Origin: Sphingobacterium sp.
Lineage (GTDB): Bacteria > Bacteroidota > Bacteroidia > Sphingobacteriales > Sphingobacteriaceae
Length of the DNA: 51,152 nucleotides
Assembly (NCBI GenBank): GCA_031253985.1
Contig: JAIRVH010000021.1
Span: forward strand, 1-51,152
Direction of reading: 5' to 3'
Shown here one piece after another: positions 9,258-18,262 of the stretch (within the stretch, counting starts at the first letter, position 1; every line of letters starts with the position of its first letter). Made by a program: the position numbers and the translations under genes. Below the pieces are notes generated by a model. The model made no database searches. It was not told where the DNA came from and saw nothing but the letters and a program-made list of their open reading frames with translations.

Positions 9258-10685
9258 TTATGACTTCCAATAAAGTTTTAACCGGCTGCTCACGATCGTC
9301 AACAGCGCCACGATTCCGGTGAATAATACACCTCGCATCACTCCCCCAAAAACACCCTGTGCCCCCATCTGATCAAAAGCGCTCTGTAGTCCCGTAAGCG
9401 CCAATAGTGGGATCAACAATAGATTTCCTGCAGTATAGGCGACCATCGGATTTTTACCGACCAGTGCTATACTTCGAAACAGCGATTTTCCAAAAGCAAG
9501 TTTCTCGATACAACACAGCATTGTTAGCGCATAACAGGCTAAGCCCGTACAGACAAAATAATAGCTGTATGTGGAATAATCCTTTTTTATTCCCCCCTCA
9601 TACGCTTCGAAGATCAGTCCTAAAAAAAGCAAATAACTTCCGAGTACAGCCATTTTTGCCGGTAGTGTTAGTACTTCGCCCTTCCGAAAAACACCTGAAC
9701 AGAAGCATAGTGAAAAGATCAACATCAGCGTAAGTCCGATATTGATATTGAGATACCGCATATAGAGATTGAAGACATTCAGCCCAATTAGAAAGGCACA
9801 GAGCAAGCCTTGTAACGCCAGTTGAGACCGCTGCATCCTGGGTTTGTCCGCCAACAAGGTATCAGCAATAATCCACTCGCCGACAACTGTAGCCGGAAGG
9901 ATAATAAAGAGGTATTTGAGGTAATAAAATTGATAAAGCCAAGTCGCAGGACTGAGTTTGTAGAGAAATTCGTTGATACTACCGACTTCTTTGGATCCCA
10001 AAAAAACGCCCATAATAAATGGTAAGATCGCCATACGTAACCAGATGGATTTCGCCGTCAGCCACCACCACAGCGTTCCAAACAAAGCCATATTGGCCAG
10101 TACCAGAATAATAATATCTGTCTTCTGTAGGGTAAATCTATCCGTTTGTGCATACAGCAGATATAGCATCCCTACAGATAGCAACAGGGCCACTACGTGA
10201 ACAAGTCTCGCGGTCCGCATCGGCAAATAGGACTTTAAATCGGCATAGACCGCAAAGAGCAGGACAAACCCCACGATTGACAAGAGATACTGCGAGGCAG
10301 CAGGCTCTCCACTCATAACCCAAGCGCGCATATAAAAAGAAAATAAGGCAAAAAAGAATAAGGCAACAAAACGCTTAAAAATTGTACCCACGATAGGCAA
10401 AGCGTTTAGGTTAGCCACTTTTTTCCGCATAGCCAATGGAATGGCCGCCCCCATCGTAAAAAGGAAAATCGGAAAAACCAGATCTACCCAGGTTATACCT
10501 GCTATACTGGGATCAAATACATGTTTGGGCGGAGGCACCTGTGCATGGTACATCCAAGCAGGAAGGTTTCCAAATGAAATGCTCGATGAAAGCACCATCA
10601 AAAGGATGGCAATTCCCCGCAGAACATCCAAACTATCGTTTCGCTGCTGTGGAGTCGTTGTAGAATTTGGTAAAATTGGTATCAT
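9258..10685 (-). CDS. DUF5009 / HGSNAT-like membrane acyltransferase
   Basis: A 475-residue multi-membrane protein. After a short cytoplasmic start it has RNDSLDVLRGIAI near residue 15, the hallmark of membrane acyltransferases related to heparan-alpha-glucosaminide N-acetyltransferase. GITWVDLVFPIFLFTMGAAI follows, and about 11-12 hydrophobic segments can be counted. Members of this group are proposed to transfer acetyl from cytosolic acetyl-CoA to a sugar on the other side of the membrane. Here it sits between the FAD oxidoreductase (24-base gap) and the permease (1-base gap), with esterases close by. An acetylation step in handling the glycan is plausible, but not shown. Confidence 0.85.
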   Translation of the reverse strand: MIPILPNSTTTPQQRNDSLDVLRGIAILLMVLSSSISFGNLPAWMYHAQVPPPKHVFDPSIAGITWVDLVFPIFLFTMGAAIPLAMRKKVANLNALPIVGTIFKRFVALFFFALFSFYMRAWVMSGEPAASQYLLSIVGFVLLFAVYADLKSYLPMRTARLVHVVALLLSVGMLYLLYAQTDRFTLQKTDIIILVLANMALFGTLWWWLTAKSIWLRMAILPFIMGVFLGSKEVGSINEFLYKLSPATWLYQFYYLKYLFIILPATVVGEWIIADTLLADKPRMQRSQLALQGLLCAFLIGLNVFNLYMRYLNINIGLTLMLIFSLCFCSGVFRKGEVLTLPAKMAVLGSYLLFLGLIFEAYEGGIKKDYSTYSYYFVCTGLACYALTMLCCIEKLAFGKSLFRSIALVGKNPMVAYTAGNLLLIPLLALTGLQSAFDQMGAQGVFGGVMRGVLFTGIVALLTIVSSRLKLYWKS

Positions 10686-10709
10686 CTCGTTTTTCTATAC
10701 GTTCGGAAA

Positions 10710-12560
10710 TCAACTTTTTGTTGCTATAAATTGGCCGGTAAAATCCACTGGCCGTTCAAACGGCTTTAGGATAAGATCCAACACAACCGCCACTTGAGCC
10801 CTTGTTAACACTTGATTTTCTTTTGCTGCAATGACGGACCTGATTTTATCTTTATTCAAAGTGGGGTCGACCTGGAGCAATAGCGCTGCAAAAAATTCTG
10901 CTGTGACATCGGCACCCGAGCCAGCGACTTTATCGGCCGATGGATAATAACTACGCATACCATCGATCAGGTCTACTTCGCTTATGCGGTGTTCGGGATA
11001 GAACCAGGTTTGATTAGCCCATTTATAAGGCACACCTCTCCCTTTCAAAATCCCGGTTGCTCCAATACGTTGAATTGCCTGAAACCGACTATCTTTTGGA
11101 TCAACATCGATAAAGGGCATGAGATAGGCATGATTGTCCAAAAGTACTTGCTGTACCTCCCTTAATGAAAGATCTTTGGGAGTAACAGCTTGTTTTGCAG
11201 ACAGCGCTGCCAGCACTCCAGCAGCTTGACCAATACCCAATACAACTGGCTGAAGGCGGGTGGCCCCAGCCACAATATTGCTCACACTAATGCTTTTTTC
11301 AGCAACGATAAAATCCGCTATTTCCTCAGGAATCAAACTTCCAAGGGGTACATTGTAAGATGGTACCCGAATCTTAACAAAATCGATTTTGGGTGCATCG
11401 GGATTCTTTAGGTGATGGTGATCGATGGTATAATCGCCTACTATCCCACCTGTGCGGTATAAAGGCAGCTCCTGCTGATAAGGACTCTGCACATAAGGCA
11501 ACGTCAGCTGTACCAAGCCTTTAGCACGTCTAGACTCGCGATGATAAGCAATAAAAGGAAGTTTATCGGCCGTATCATATTCATCATCGGCAAGCCCCAA
11601 GTTTTTAAAACCAAGCTGATTTTGAAGATGATATACAAAGCGTAAGGTATGATCTTTCGCCTTTTGCAATTCCACTGTCCTCGCCTTTGGCGACATTTCG
11701 ATAATATTCAGGTAGATATCATTTCCGTCTTTAGGCCAGTTTATCATGTATTTTCCATTCGGCAATTTGCCATAGGTAATCATTTGATCACAATTGATGA
11801 TAGGTGTATTGCTGTGTGAAGCAGGATCTTTAACATCACAGGCATGTTCAAACTCTTTAGGATCATAACCTTGAGGTTTCTTTAGCAATCTCTTTGGATC
11901 GGCACCATAGTCTTTCAGGATAGCGACATAAGTAAGGTCTTGAATTATTGAATTGGCCTTTTCGGGAGCAAATTCTTCTTTCGTATCGTAGCGGCTATCC
12001 ATACCGATACTGTAAGCAACACCCGCACGCGGCAAGAGATCCCCCAATTCCGTCGCATCGACTAAAATAGAAGCGTTTACGGTTTTCTTTTTTCCTTCCT
12101 GTTCAATGGCAACGGTCCAGCCTTTAGCCTGTTTTTTCAGGTCTAAAAGGGTACTTTTATACCAAACGGCAATATTTTTTTCGGCTCCAACCATCTTTTT
12201 TAGCAAGCGGTTACCGACCGAAGGCTCAAATAGCGTATTGCTTACCCAACCTGTTTCCACTGCCTTTGGACCACCATAATAGGCATAAAGTTCTGCCCTG
12301 AATTCGCCCCATATTCCCGAAGGCATACGATGGTTACCATCAATAGCGGAGACCCCAGCAGCAGTGAGCATACCACCCAACCAGCCTGTCTCTTCCACCA
12401 CAAGGACCTTACTTCCCAAACGGGCAGCTTGCAAAGCTGCAGAAACACCACTTGCGCCCCCTCCCACAATCAAGACATCGTATGAAGCAACAGTCTGCCC
12501 CTGCGAGGAGAGTGTGACACAAATCAATAAAATAGAAAAAAAAGATTTAAACCAATTCAT
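10710..12560 (-). CDS. Secreted FAD-dependent oxidoreductase
   Basis: A 616-residue FAD_oxidored-type protein. It has a signal peptide (about 1-22, ending SSQGQ), the Rossmann motif GGGASG at 33-38, then VVEETGWLGGMLTAAGVSA, typical of the family. A late motif VAGATRLQPVVLGIGQAAG closes the FAD site. The last 130 residues may form an additional helical domain. Secreted members occur in many Bacteroidota glycan loci, but I cannot name their reaction; sugar oxidation is only a guess. The gene follows the esterase after 127 bases and precedes DUF5009 by 24. Being exported with a bound flavin is notable for an operon otherwise made of hydrolases and transporters. Confidence 0.88.
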   Translation of the reverse strand: MNWFKSFFSILLICVTLSSQGQTVASYDVLIVGGGASGVSAALQAARLGSKVLVVEETGWLGGMLTAAGVSAIDGNHRMPSGIWGEFRAELYAYYGGPKAVETGWVSNTLFEPSVGNRLLKKMVGAEKNIAVWYKSTLLDLKKQAKGWTVAIEQEGKKKTVNASILVDATELGDLLPRAGVAYSIGMDSRYDTKEEFAPEKANSIIQDLTYVAILKDYGADPKRLLKKPQGYDPKEFEHACDVKDPASHSNTPIINCDQMITYGKLPNGKYMINWPKDGNDIYLNIIEMSPKARTVELQKAKDHTLRFVYHLQNQLGFKNLGLADDEYDTADKLPFIAYHRESRRAKGLVQLTLPYVQSPYQQELPLYRTGGIVGDYTIDHHHLKNPDAPKIDFVKIRVPSYNVPLGSLIPEEIADFIVAEKSISVSNIVAGATRLQPVVLGIGQAAGVLAALSAKQAVTPKDLSLREVQQVLLDNHAYLMPFIDVDPKDSRFQAIQRIGATGILKGRGVPYKWANQTWFYPEHRISEVDLIDGMRSYYPSADKVAGSGADVTAEFFAALLLQVDPTLNKDKIRSVIAAKENQVLTRAQVAVVLDLILKPFERPVDFTGQFIATKS

Positions 12561-12687
12561 ATGAAGTTAATTGCAGTAAATAATTTAAAAAATACGCGCC
12601 AAATACCGGCGTAAGAACCAGAGATACACAATTTTGTTGCCGGACTAAAGGATCAGTATAAGGTGAATAAAACATATAGGTTATCGA

Positions 12688-13479
12688 TTAATGGATCAGA
12701 CGATTAAAATAAGCGAAATGAACCGGAATGGTTTTGGCCCAGTAGCCAGAGGTATGAGCGCCGGGCTGCGCAATATAAGTCGCTCTGATCTTGAGTACAT
12801 CACAACTATCCCGAAGGGACTTATTGGCCCCATATAGATAATCTTCAGTACCACAATCAAAAATAAATGTCTTTTCACTCCCAGCGATCTTATGGACATT
12901 ATGGATGACACTAAAACGATCGAATAATGGATTTTGATCGCTGTACTGACCTAAATGTTGGGCTAGACTTGTCTTCTTGAAAGCCGAATGTCTCAGATTG
13001 ACAACTCCCGAACTGCTACCAGCACTTTTAAAAAATGATGGATAGTTAAAAAAGAGCCAAAGTGCACCATGCCCCCCCATACTCACACCCGTAATAAATG
13101 AGTTGTCCCGATCCGTATGATATTTACCCTGTATGTAAGGCATTAATTCCCATGTCAAGAACCGACCAAATTGTGCTCCGCCTTTTTGTGGACTATCTAA
13201 AAACCAGCTCGTCCGAAGACCGTCAGGGCATACCACCACAAAGCCATATTGATCGCTCAATGCCTGAAAATCGATAAATTTTGAAAGACTTTTATAATTT
13301 GCCCCATGACTATGCAGCACATATACAACAGGCAAAGCACGGTTGTCCGGCTTCATCTTTGGTATATAGACGTAGCCGGAATCTACTCCAGAAAGATGAG
13401 CAGACTGTAAAGTATAAAGTTCTTGTCCTTTGGCCAACATTGTGCCAACGGCACATAAAAGGCATATGATTAAACGCAT
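12688..13479 (-). CDS. Secreted alpha/beta-hydrolase esterase (esterase D / feruloyl-acetyl esterase type)
   Basis: A 263-residue serine esterase of the PF00756 type with a signal peptide ending AKGQ. The nucleophile elbow GVSMGG places Ser at 133. Asp213 (in CGTEDYLYG) and His242 (in QPGAHTSGYW) complete the triad. It should cleave acetyl or other acyl esters from glycan in the periplasm. It is the first gene of the second minus-strand transcript: upstream lie a perfect terminator hairpin (13662-13695) and an AT-rich stretch (13500-13620) that probably holds the promoter. No exact TAnnTTTG box was found there. Confidence 0.88.
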   Translation of the reverse strand: MRLIICLLCAVGTMLAKGQELYTLQSAHLSGVDSGYVYIPKMKPDNRALPVVYVLHSHGANYKSLSKFIDFQALSDQYGFVVVCPDGLRTSWFLDSPQKGGAQFGRFLTWELMPYIQGKYHTDRDNSFITGVSMGGHGALWLFFNYPSFFKSAGSSSGVVNLRHSAFKKTSLAQHLGQYSDQNPLFDRFSVIHNVHKIAGSEKTFIFDCGTEDYLYGANKSLRDSCDVLKIRATYIAQPGAHTSGYWAKTIPVHFAYFNRLIH

Positions 13480-13661
13480 GGATATAATTGAGTCAGTCTT
13501 TAGATTTATATTGGAGCTAAATTAATAATAAAATTTACAATAAAAAAAGTATTTAATAATTTTTTTTATTTAATAAGGTTAGATTACGTTATTTTATAAA
13601 GAACTATATAAAACCGTAATTTTCCCAGTAGTGGAATGAGCATCCTATAAGATTTTGGCAT

Positions 13662-13695
13662 AAAAAAAGCACCGGAATTTTCCGGTGCTTTTTTT
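13662..13695. terminator. Strong bidirectional-looking terminator after GH2
   Basis: Two perfectly complementary 16-base arms surround a 2-base spacer; the GC core is GCACCGGAA / TTCCGGTGC and each arm ends in seven A or T. It lies 34 bases beyond the GH2 stop on the minus strand. It separates the SusC-SusD-GH43-GH2 transcript from the esterase-to-CstA transcript. Confidence 0.9.
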
Positions 13696-13728
13696 AGTTC
13701 AGAAGTTCAATAAAGACAAGTGAGTTGA

Positions 13729-16227
13729 TTATTTTATGCGATAGGTTACGTTTGCCATTGTCAACCAAGGCGAGGTAAATCGTATATTAATTGTATCGCC
13801 CGATTTGCCCAAGGCCTGAACATACACGATCATTTTTCCATGATAAACGCGCTGTTTATTATCAGTATAGTCGCCCATATCTGCATTGTTCCCCGCTTCC
13901 ATACCCAGTAATCGCGCATGGCCAGCAATATCACAGGTGATTTCATCTTCCGAAAGGACCACAGGAAGTCCCTTGTTATCCACCACTTGCAAGGCAACCT
14001 GCAAAATGCCACCGCCTTCAATTGCTTTACCACCTATTACCGTCGCATGAATCGCCGCTGGACGTTCACTAGATTCGATAGCGTACCGAACTACTTCTTT
14101 TTTATTCGTGTCCAGACCAACGACCTCTAGTTTACCCGCTGCATAGGGAATATCCCAAAAGATGATACCTGTCTTCTCATCGTAATTTTTCTCTTCGCCA
14201 ACAACCTTACCATTGAGCTCCAATCGAGCCTGAGGACTATTGGTATAACAGACCACCCTGATTTGCTGCCCCTCCTGATAGTTCCAAATTGGCCAGGCAT
14301 CCATGGAAGGTGCCTCATTTTTCCGTTGCCCCTGTTCGGATTCCAATGCAGACCAGACATCTGTGGCTGCGGCTCCTCCCTGCAAGGGATAGGTACCCAA
14401 GTAAGCCATCGGTTTATCCAACCACAGTGATTGACGAAAATAGCCTCGCGGTTTGATAAAACCTGCAAAATCCAGCAGTCCCGAATAAAATCCCCGTGAA
14501 GGCCAACGACCGGATTCTCCAAGATAATCTATACCTGTCCACAAAAATTGGCCAAATATATGGCTGTTGTCGCGTACGGCAAGCCATGCCGGAAGATCGT
14601 GTCGATTCTCGCTTCCGAAAATTACACGTGCTGGATAACGCTGATGATCCTGTTGATAACGACTTTCGGTATAATTGTACCCTGCAATATCAAGTGCTCC
14701 TGGATAGGCTGTTTCATTCGACATGGCTACTCCAGCAAGCCCTGCTGTAACAGCTCTGCTTTTATCATATTTTTTTACAACCGCAGCCAAGCGTTTGGCG
14801 ATATCACCCAATCGCATCGCATCTGGTGCATCCTTTTTATAGCCACCGTACGAGGCCTGTGTGAAACCACCCTCCTTCTTCTCGCCGTTAAGGATAGGAT
14901 GTGAATAAGGGTCATTTGGATAATCCACTTCGTTCCCTATACTCCAGGCGAAAATCGACAGGTGATTGCGATCCCGTTTGACCATATCTGCAAGATCCTG
15001 CTCGCCCCAGCTTTCAAAAAAGTCATACGATCCCTCAAAACCGGGGGTCCCGACATTCCAGCCCTGCAACCATTTCCTCTTCGGGTACTCCCACTCGTCG
15101 AATGCCTCATCCATAACCAACAGCCCCAACTCGTCACATAAGGTATAAAGCGAGGATGCTTGCGGATTATGGCTGGTTCGAATGGCATTGACACCCAAAG
15201 ATTTTAATGTCTGCAGCCGCCGACGCCATACCTCAGTATACATTTCAGCGCCCAGCACACCGGCATCGTGATGTAGGCACACGCCTTTGACTTTCATCCA
15301 TTCGCCGTTTAAAGCAAAGCCCTTGTTTGGATCAAATGTAAAAGTTCGGAAGCCCGTTTTGATTGCCGACTGATCAATTTGCTTTCCATTTTGCAATACG
15401 CTTGTCCGCAAAGTATATTGATTGGGTTGATCCAAGCTCCACAATTTAGGGTTTGCAACCGTCAATTGCTGCTGTATCGTCGCTTTAGCAGCAGCATCAA
15501 CCTTCACTTTCTCCGATTTATTAGCGACAACTTTCCCTGCGGCATCAATCAACTCCAGCACAACGGTAACCGCACTGCCGTTGGACGTAGTATTGACAAC
15601 GGTCACTTCGGTATTTAACATTCCTTTCCCTTGCTTTAGCTCGGGATAGGCATATATTCCCCATTGATCGATATGCAACGCATTTGCCTTTACAAGCCAA
15701 ACGTCACGATAAATGCCCGATCCCGTATACCATCTTGAATCGGCACTTTTACTGTGGTCGACCTTAACAGCGATGGTATTTTCTTTTCCAAAATCAATAT
15801 ATGACGTGATATCATAAGAAAAGGATATATAGCCATTGGGGCGTTTTCCAACAGATTTGCCATTGACAAACACCTCGCTTCGGTTGTATACTCCCTCAAA
15901 ATAGATAAATATTTTTTTGCCCTGATCTTCCATAGGTATAGTCAATTGCTTTCGGTACCAGCCAATACCGCCTGGTAAATAACCTGTCGCACTGGCTAGC
16001 GTTGAGCTCAAGGGATATTTTACACTCCAATCATGGGGTAAACGGACCTGCTGCCAGCCTGCGCGATTTTTTTCAGCGCCTGCCTGTCCCTCGATATCGC
16101 CCAAATGGAAACGCCAATCCGAGTTCACACGTTCGGCGGCACCAAATCCGGGTTGTGCGTATAAGCCACTGATGCCCATACCAATAGAAACAGCTAAGAC
16201 TGATAGTTTTTTTATGAGATTATTCAT
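13729..16227 (-). CDS. Glycoside hydrolase family 2 protein (beta-galactosidase-like)
   Basis: An 832-residue exported GH2 enzyme. It has a signal peptide ending GLYAQ (21-25), an N-terminal jelly-roll sugar-binding domain (about 33-185, GGIGWYRKQL), an immunoglobulin-like domain (about 190-300) and a TIM barrel (from about 300). The acid/base is E433 (SIGNEVDYP) and the nucleophile is probably E540 (VIFGSENRHD). IRTSHNPQ at 349-356 is the typical GH2 site loop. C-terminal domains resemble DUF4982 and further Ig-like modules. Beta-galactosidase is the commonest activity for this layout; other exo-beta-glycosidase activities are possible. It is the last gene of the SusC-led transcript, 27 bases after GH43. 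Confidence 0.93.
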   Translation of the reverse strand: MNNLIKKLSVLAVSIGMGISGLYAQPGFGAAERVNSDWRFHLGDIEGQAGAEKNRAGWQQVRLPHDWSVKYPLSSTLASATGYLPGGIGWYRKQLTIPMEDQGKKIFIYFEGVYNRSEVFVNGKSVGKRPNGYISFSYDITSYIDFGKENTIAVKVDHSKSADSRWYTGSGIYRDVWLVKANALHIDQWGIYAYPELKQGKGMLNTEVTVVNTTSNGSAVTVVLELIDAAGKVVANKSEKVKVDAAAKATIQQQLTVANPKLWSLDQPNQYTLRTSVLQNGKQIDQSAIKTGFRTFTFDPNKGFALNGEWMKVKGVCLHHDAGVLGAEMYTEVWRRRLQTLKSLGVNAIRTSHNPQASSLYTLCDELGLLVMDEAFDEWEYPKRKWLQGWNVGTPGFEGSYDFFESWGEQDLADMVKRDRNHLSIFAWSIGNEVDYPNDPYSHPILNGEKKEGGFTQASYGGYKKDAPDAMRLGDIAKRLAAVVKKYDKSRAVTAGLAGVAMSNETAYPGALDIAGYNYTESRYQQDHQRYPARVIFGSENRHDLPAWLAVRDNSHIFGQFLWTGIDYLGESGRWPSRGFYSGLLDFAGFIKPRGYFRQSLWLDKPMAYLGTYPLQGGAAATDVWSALESEQGQRKNEAPSMDAWPIWNYQEGQQIRVVCYTNSPQARLELNGKVVGEEKNYDEKTGIIFWDIPYAAGKLEVVGLDTNKKEVVRYAIESSERPAAIHATVIGGKAIEGGGILQVALQVVDNKGLPVVLSEDEITCDIAGHARLLGMEAGNNADMGDYTDNKQRVYHGKMIVYVQALGKSGDTINIRFTSPWLTMANVTYRIK

Positions 16228-16254
16228 TTTACTTTTTGCATTAGGTTCAAGTGA

Positions 16255-18156
16255 TTAAAGTGTAGGAACAACAGGCAAAACATGGCCCTGATCATCAAAA
16301 AATAACCGGTCCATGCACACCTCCCGATTAAACCCAGCGGCATCGCCCATATCAATACCTTTGGGATAATTGAAACGATGGTAAACAATATACCATTCGT
16401 CTTTACCGGGAATCTGCAAAATCGAATTATGCCCAGTGCCATAAATGCCTTTCGCAGGAGCCTTTTGCAAGACTAAATTATTAGCCGGAACAGTGATCGG
16501 TCCATCTGGGGAAGTCGCAGTTCCGTATCGTACCCGATAATTTTCACTTCGGGTATCATCTTCTGACCAAAAGAAATAATAGAGTCCTTTACGGTAGACA
16601 ACATAGGCACCTTCGCGGAATGTCTTATCAGGAGTGAGTACCTTGACTGTATTTTTTTTAATGGAAACCATATCTTTGTTGAGTTCAGCAACAGCCAGAT
16701 AGCCATTTCCCCAATACAGATAGCTTTTTCCCGATTTTGGATCGTTAAACACCGCCGGATCAATCTCCTGCCCGCCATTGACACCCTCAGGCTTAAAATC
16801 GATCAGCGGTTTTCCCGCGTCCTTAAAAGGCCCGGTAGGTAAATCAGCCACCGCAACACCGATCTTTTGCGCTGCTGTAAAATAATAATAGTACTTATAA
16901 TCATTCTTGACTTTCTTTTCCGTAATGGTAGGCGCCCATGCATTTCGAAGTCCCCAGGCAACATCTTTTTTCAGGTCCAAAATCACCCCTTCATCTTTCC
17001 ACTGATTGAGATCGGAAGACGAGAAGGTCTTGAAATAATAGCCCCCCCAGCCATCAAAACCATCACTCGTTGGATAGATATAGTATTTTTTTGTTTTATT
17101 GGAATAGAGTACATCCGGATCGGCATAAAAGCCATCCAAAACTGGATTTTTCCTGAATGCGAATTCCATATCTTTGGGTTTCCCCCATTTGGAGGTCAAG
17201 TCCAAAAGTTCTTGTCTTGAAATAGGAATGATGGCTCCATGACGTGGATGGAAATCCATGTCAATTTGATGGTCGATAACTTTAAAACGATCAAGGTCTT
17301 CGGAGGTGCAGAATTGGTACTTCCCTTTACCATAGACATCGTACATAAGGATATATTTATCCGACTGATTGAGTTTAAAAACACTGGATCCTTCCACAGC
17401 ATCATTGGTCTGCTGTTTATAACCCGGTTGTTCAATCCATTTTCCCGAAGTCAGTGAATCCGTTATCGCCAGCTTAATGCCATTTCCATGTCCTTCAGTT
17501 TTGTAAAAAAGGTAGAACAAGCCATTCTTTGCAATAATATCGCCATCGATACAGGACTTACCATTTTTTGGAAGGAACAGCACCTTAGGTTCGGTCTCAA
17601 AATCCGTAAACTCTTTGTTTGCATAAGCATAGTAGATGATATCTGGACCATTTCCATGCTGCATGGACCAGTACACCATGTATTTACCGACCGAAGGGTC
17701 AAATATAGTCTGTGGTGCCCATACTCTTTTCAACGTTTCCTGGCCTTTGAAGCGCTGCTGGATATCGATTGCCTGATGAGACCAATGCACAAGATCTTCG
17801 GATTTTAGCAAGATCAACCCCCGATTGGAATCCCAGCCTTTAGAGGAAGTCATGTCCGTGAGCACCATATAAAATGTTTTTCCATCTTCACCTCGAAGAA
17901 TATGTGGATCCCGGACACCGCCAGTTTTACTGATCATCTTGGACTCCAGAATAGGGTGATTTCCATTCAAGGCTCTGTAGGTATAGCCATCCGTACTGAT
18001 CGCAAAACAAACAGCCTCATCTGCGACCGCATTACCTTTGAAATAGGCAAATAAATAACCTGCAAAATCTTTGTCCGTGGGTCCATACTTATATCCTTGT
18101 GCGTAAACTGCCGCCGCAATATTCATGAATAAAAATGTGATAAGTGTTAATCGCAT
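16255..18156 (-). CDS. Tandem-lobed glycoside hydrolase family 43 protein
   Basis: A 633-residue secreted protein (signal ends AVYAQ) with two five-bladed propeller-like lobes. Lobe one (about 25-330) shows D83 (VRDPHIL), D204 or D206 (CIDGDII) and E255 (VEGSSVF). Lobe two (about 335-630) shows D346 (FYADPDVL), D466 (QEIDPAVF) and E515 (FREGAYVV), with WAPT at 407-410 and a GTGHNS loop. Both lobes therefore keep a plausible GH43 catalytic triad. GH43 enzymes usually remove alpha-L-arabinofuranose, beta-xylose or beta-galactose. It lies 106 bases after SusD, with a hairpin between, and 27 bases before GH2. Its substrate is unknown. Confidence 0.9.
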   Translation of the reverse strand: MRLTLITFLFMNIAAAVYAQGYKYGPTDKDFAGYLFAYFKGNAVADEAVCFAISTDGYTYRALNGNHPILESKMISKTGGVRDPHILRGEDGKTFYMVLTDMTSSKGWDSNRGLILLKSEDLVHWSHQAIDIQQRFKGQETLKRVWAPQTIFDPSVGKYMVYWSMQHGNGPDIIYYAYANKEFTDFETEPKVLFLPKNGKSCIDGDIIAKNGLFYLFYKTEGHGNGIKLAITDSLTSGKWIEQPGYKQQTNDAVEGSSVFKLNQSDKYILMYDVYGKGKYQFCTSEDLDRFKVIDHQIDMDFHPRHGAIIPISRQELLDLTSKWGKPKDMEFAFRKNPVLDGFYADPDVLYSNKTKKYYIYPTSDGFDGWGGYYFKTFSSSDLNQWKDEGVILDLKKDVAWGLRNAWAPTITEKKVKNDYKYYYYFTAAQKIGVAVADLPTGPFKDAGKPLIDFKPEGVNGGQEIDPAVFNDPKSGKSYLYWGNGYLAVAELNKDMVSIKKNTVKVLTPDKTFREGAYVVYRKGLYYFFWSEDDTRSENYRVRYGTATSPDGPITVPANNLVLQKAPAKGIYGTGHNSILQIPGKDEWYIVYHRFNYPKGIDMGDAAGFNREVCMDRLFFDDQGHVLPVVPTL

Positions 18157-18200
18157 GTAGTGTATGATTTATAAAAAGATTGGTTTAATACCTCAAAAGA

Positions 18201-18232
18201 TCCTCTTGACTCTTATCACAGAATCAAGAGGA
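18201..18232 (-). terminator. Intercistronic hairpin between susD and GH43 genes
   Basis: Arms TCCTCTTGA (18201-18209) and TCAAGAGGA (18224-18232) pair perfectly, and on the minus strand the stem can extend to 12 pairs with one G-U. The minus-strand sequence after the stem is TCTTTTGAGG, a weak T-tract. It may act as an attenuator or as an RNA-stabilising 3' end for susCD, rather than as a full terminator. Confidence 0.45.
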
Positions 18233-18262
18233 CTCAAAAAATTCATTAAATAAATATTACAA

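Noticed and set aside
12570..12640. Hairpin between the esterase and FAD oxidoreductase genes as a terminator
   Set aside because: Only about four base pairs can form around CGCC/GGCG, too weak to call.
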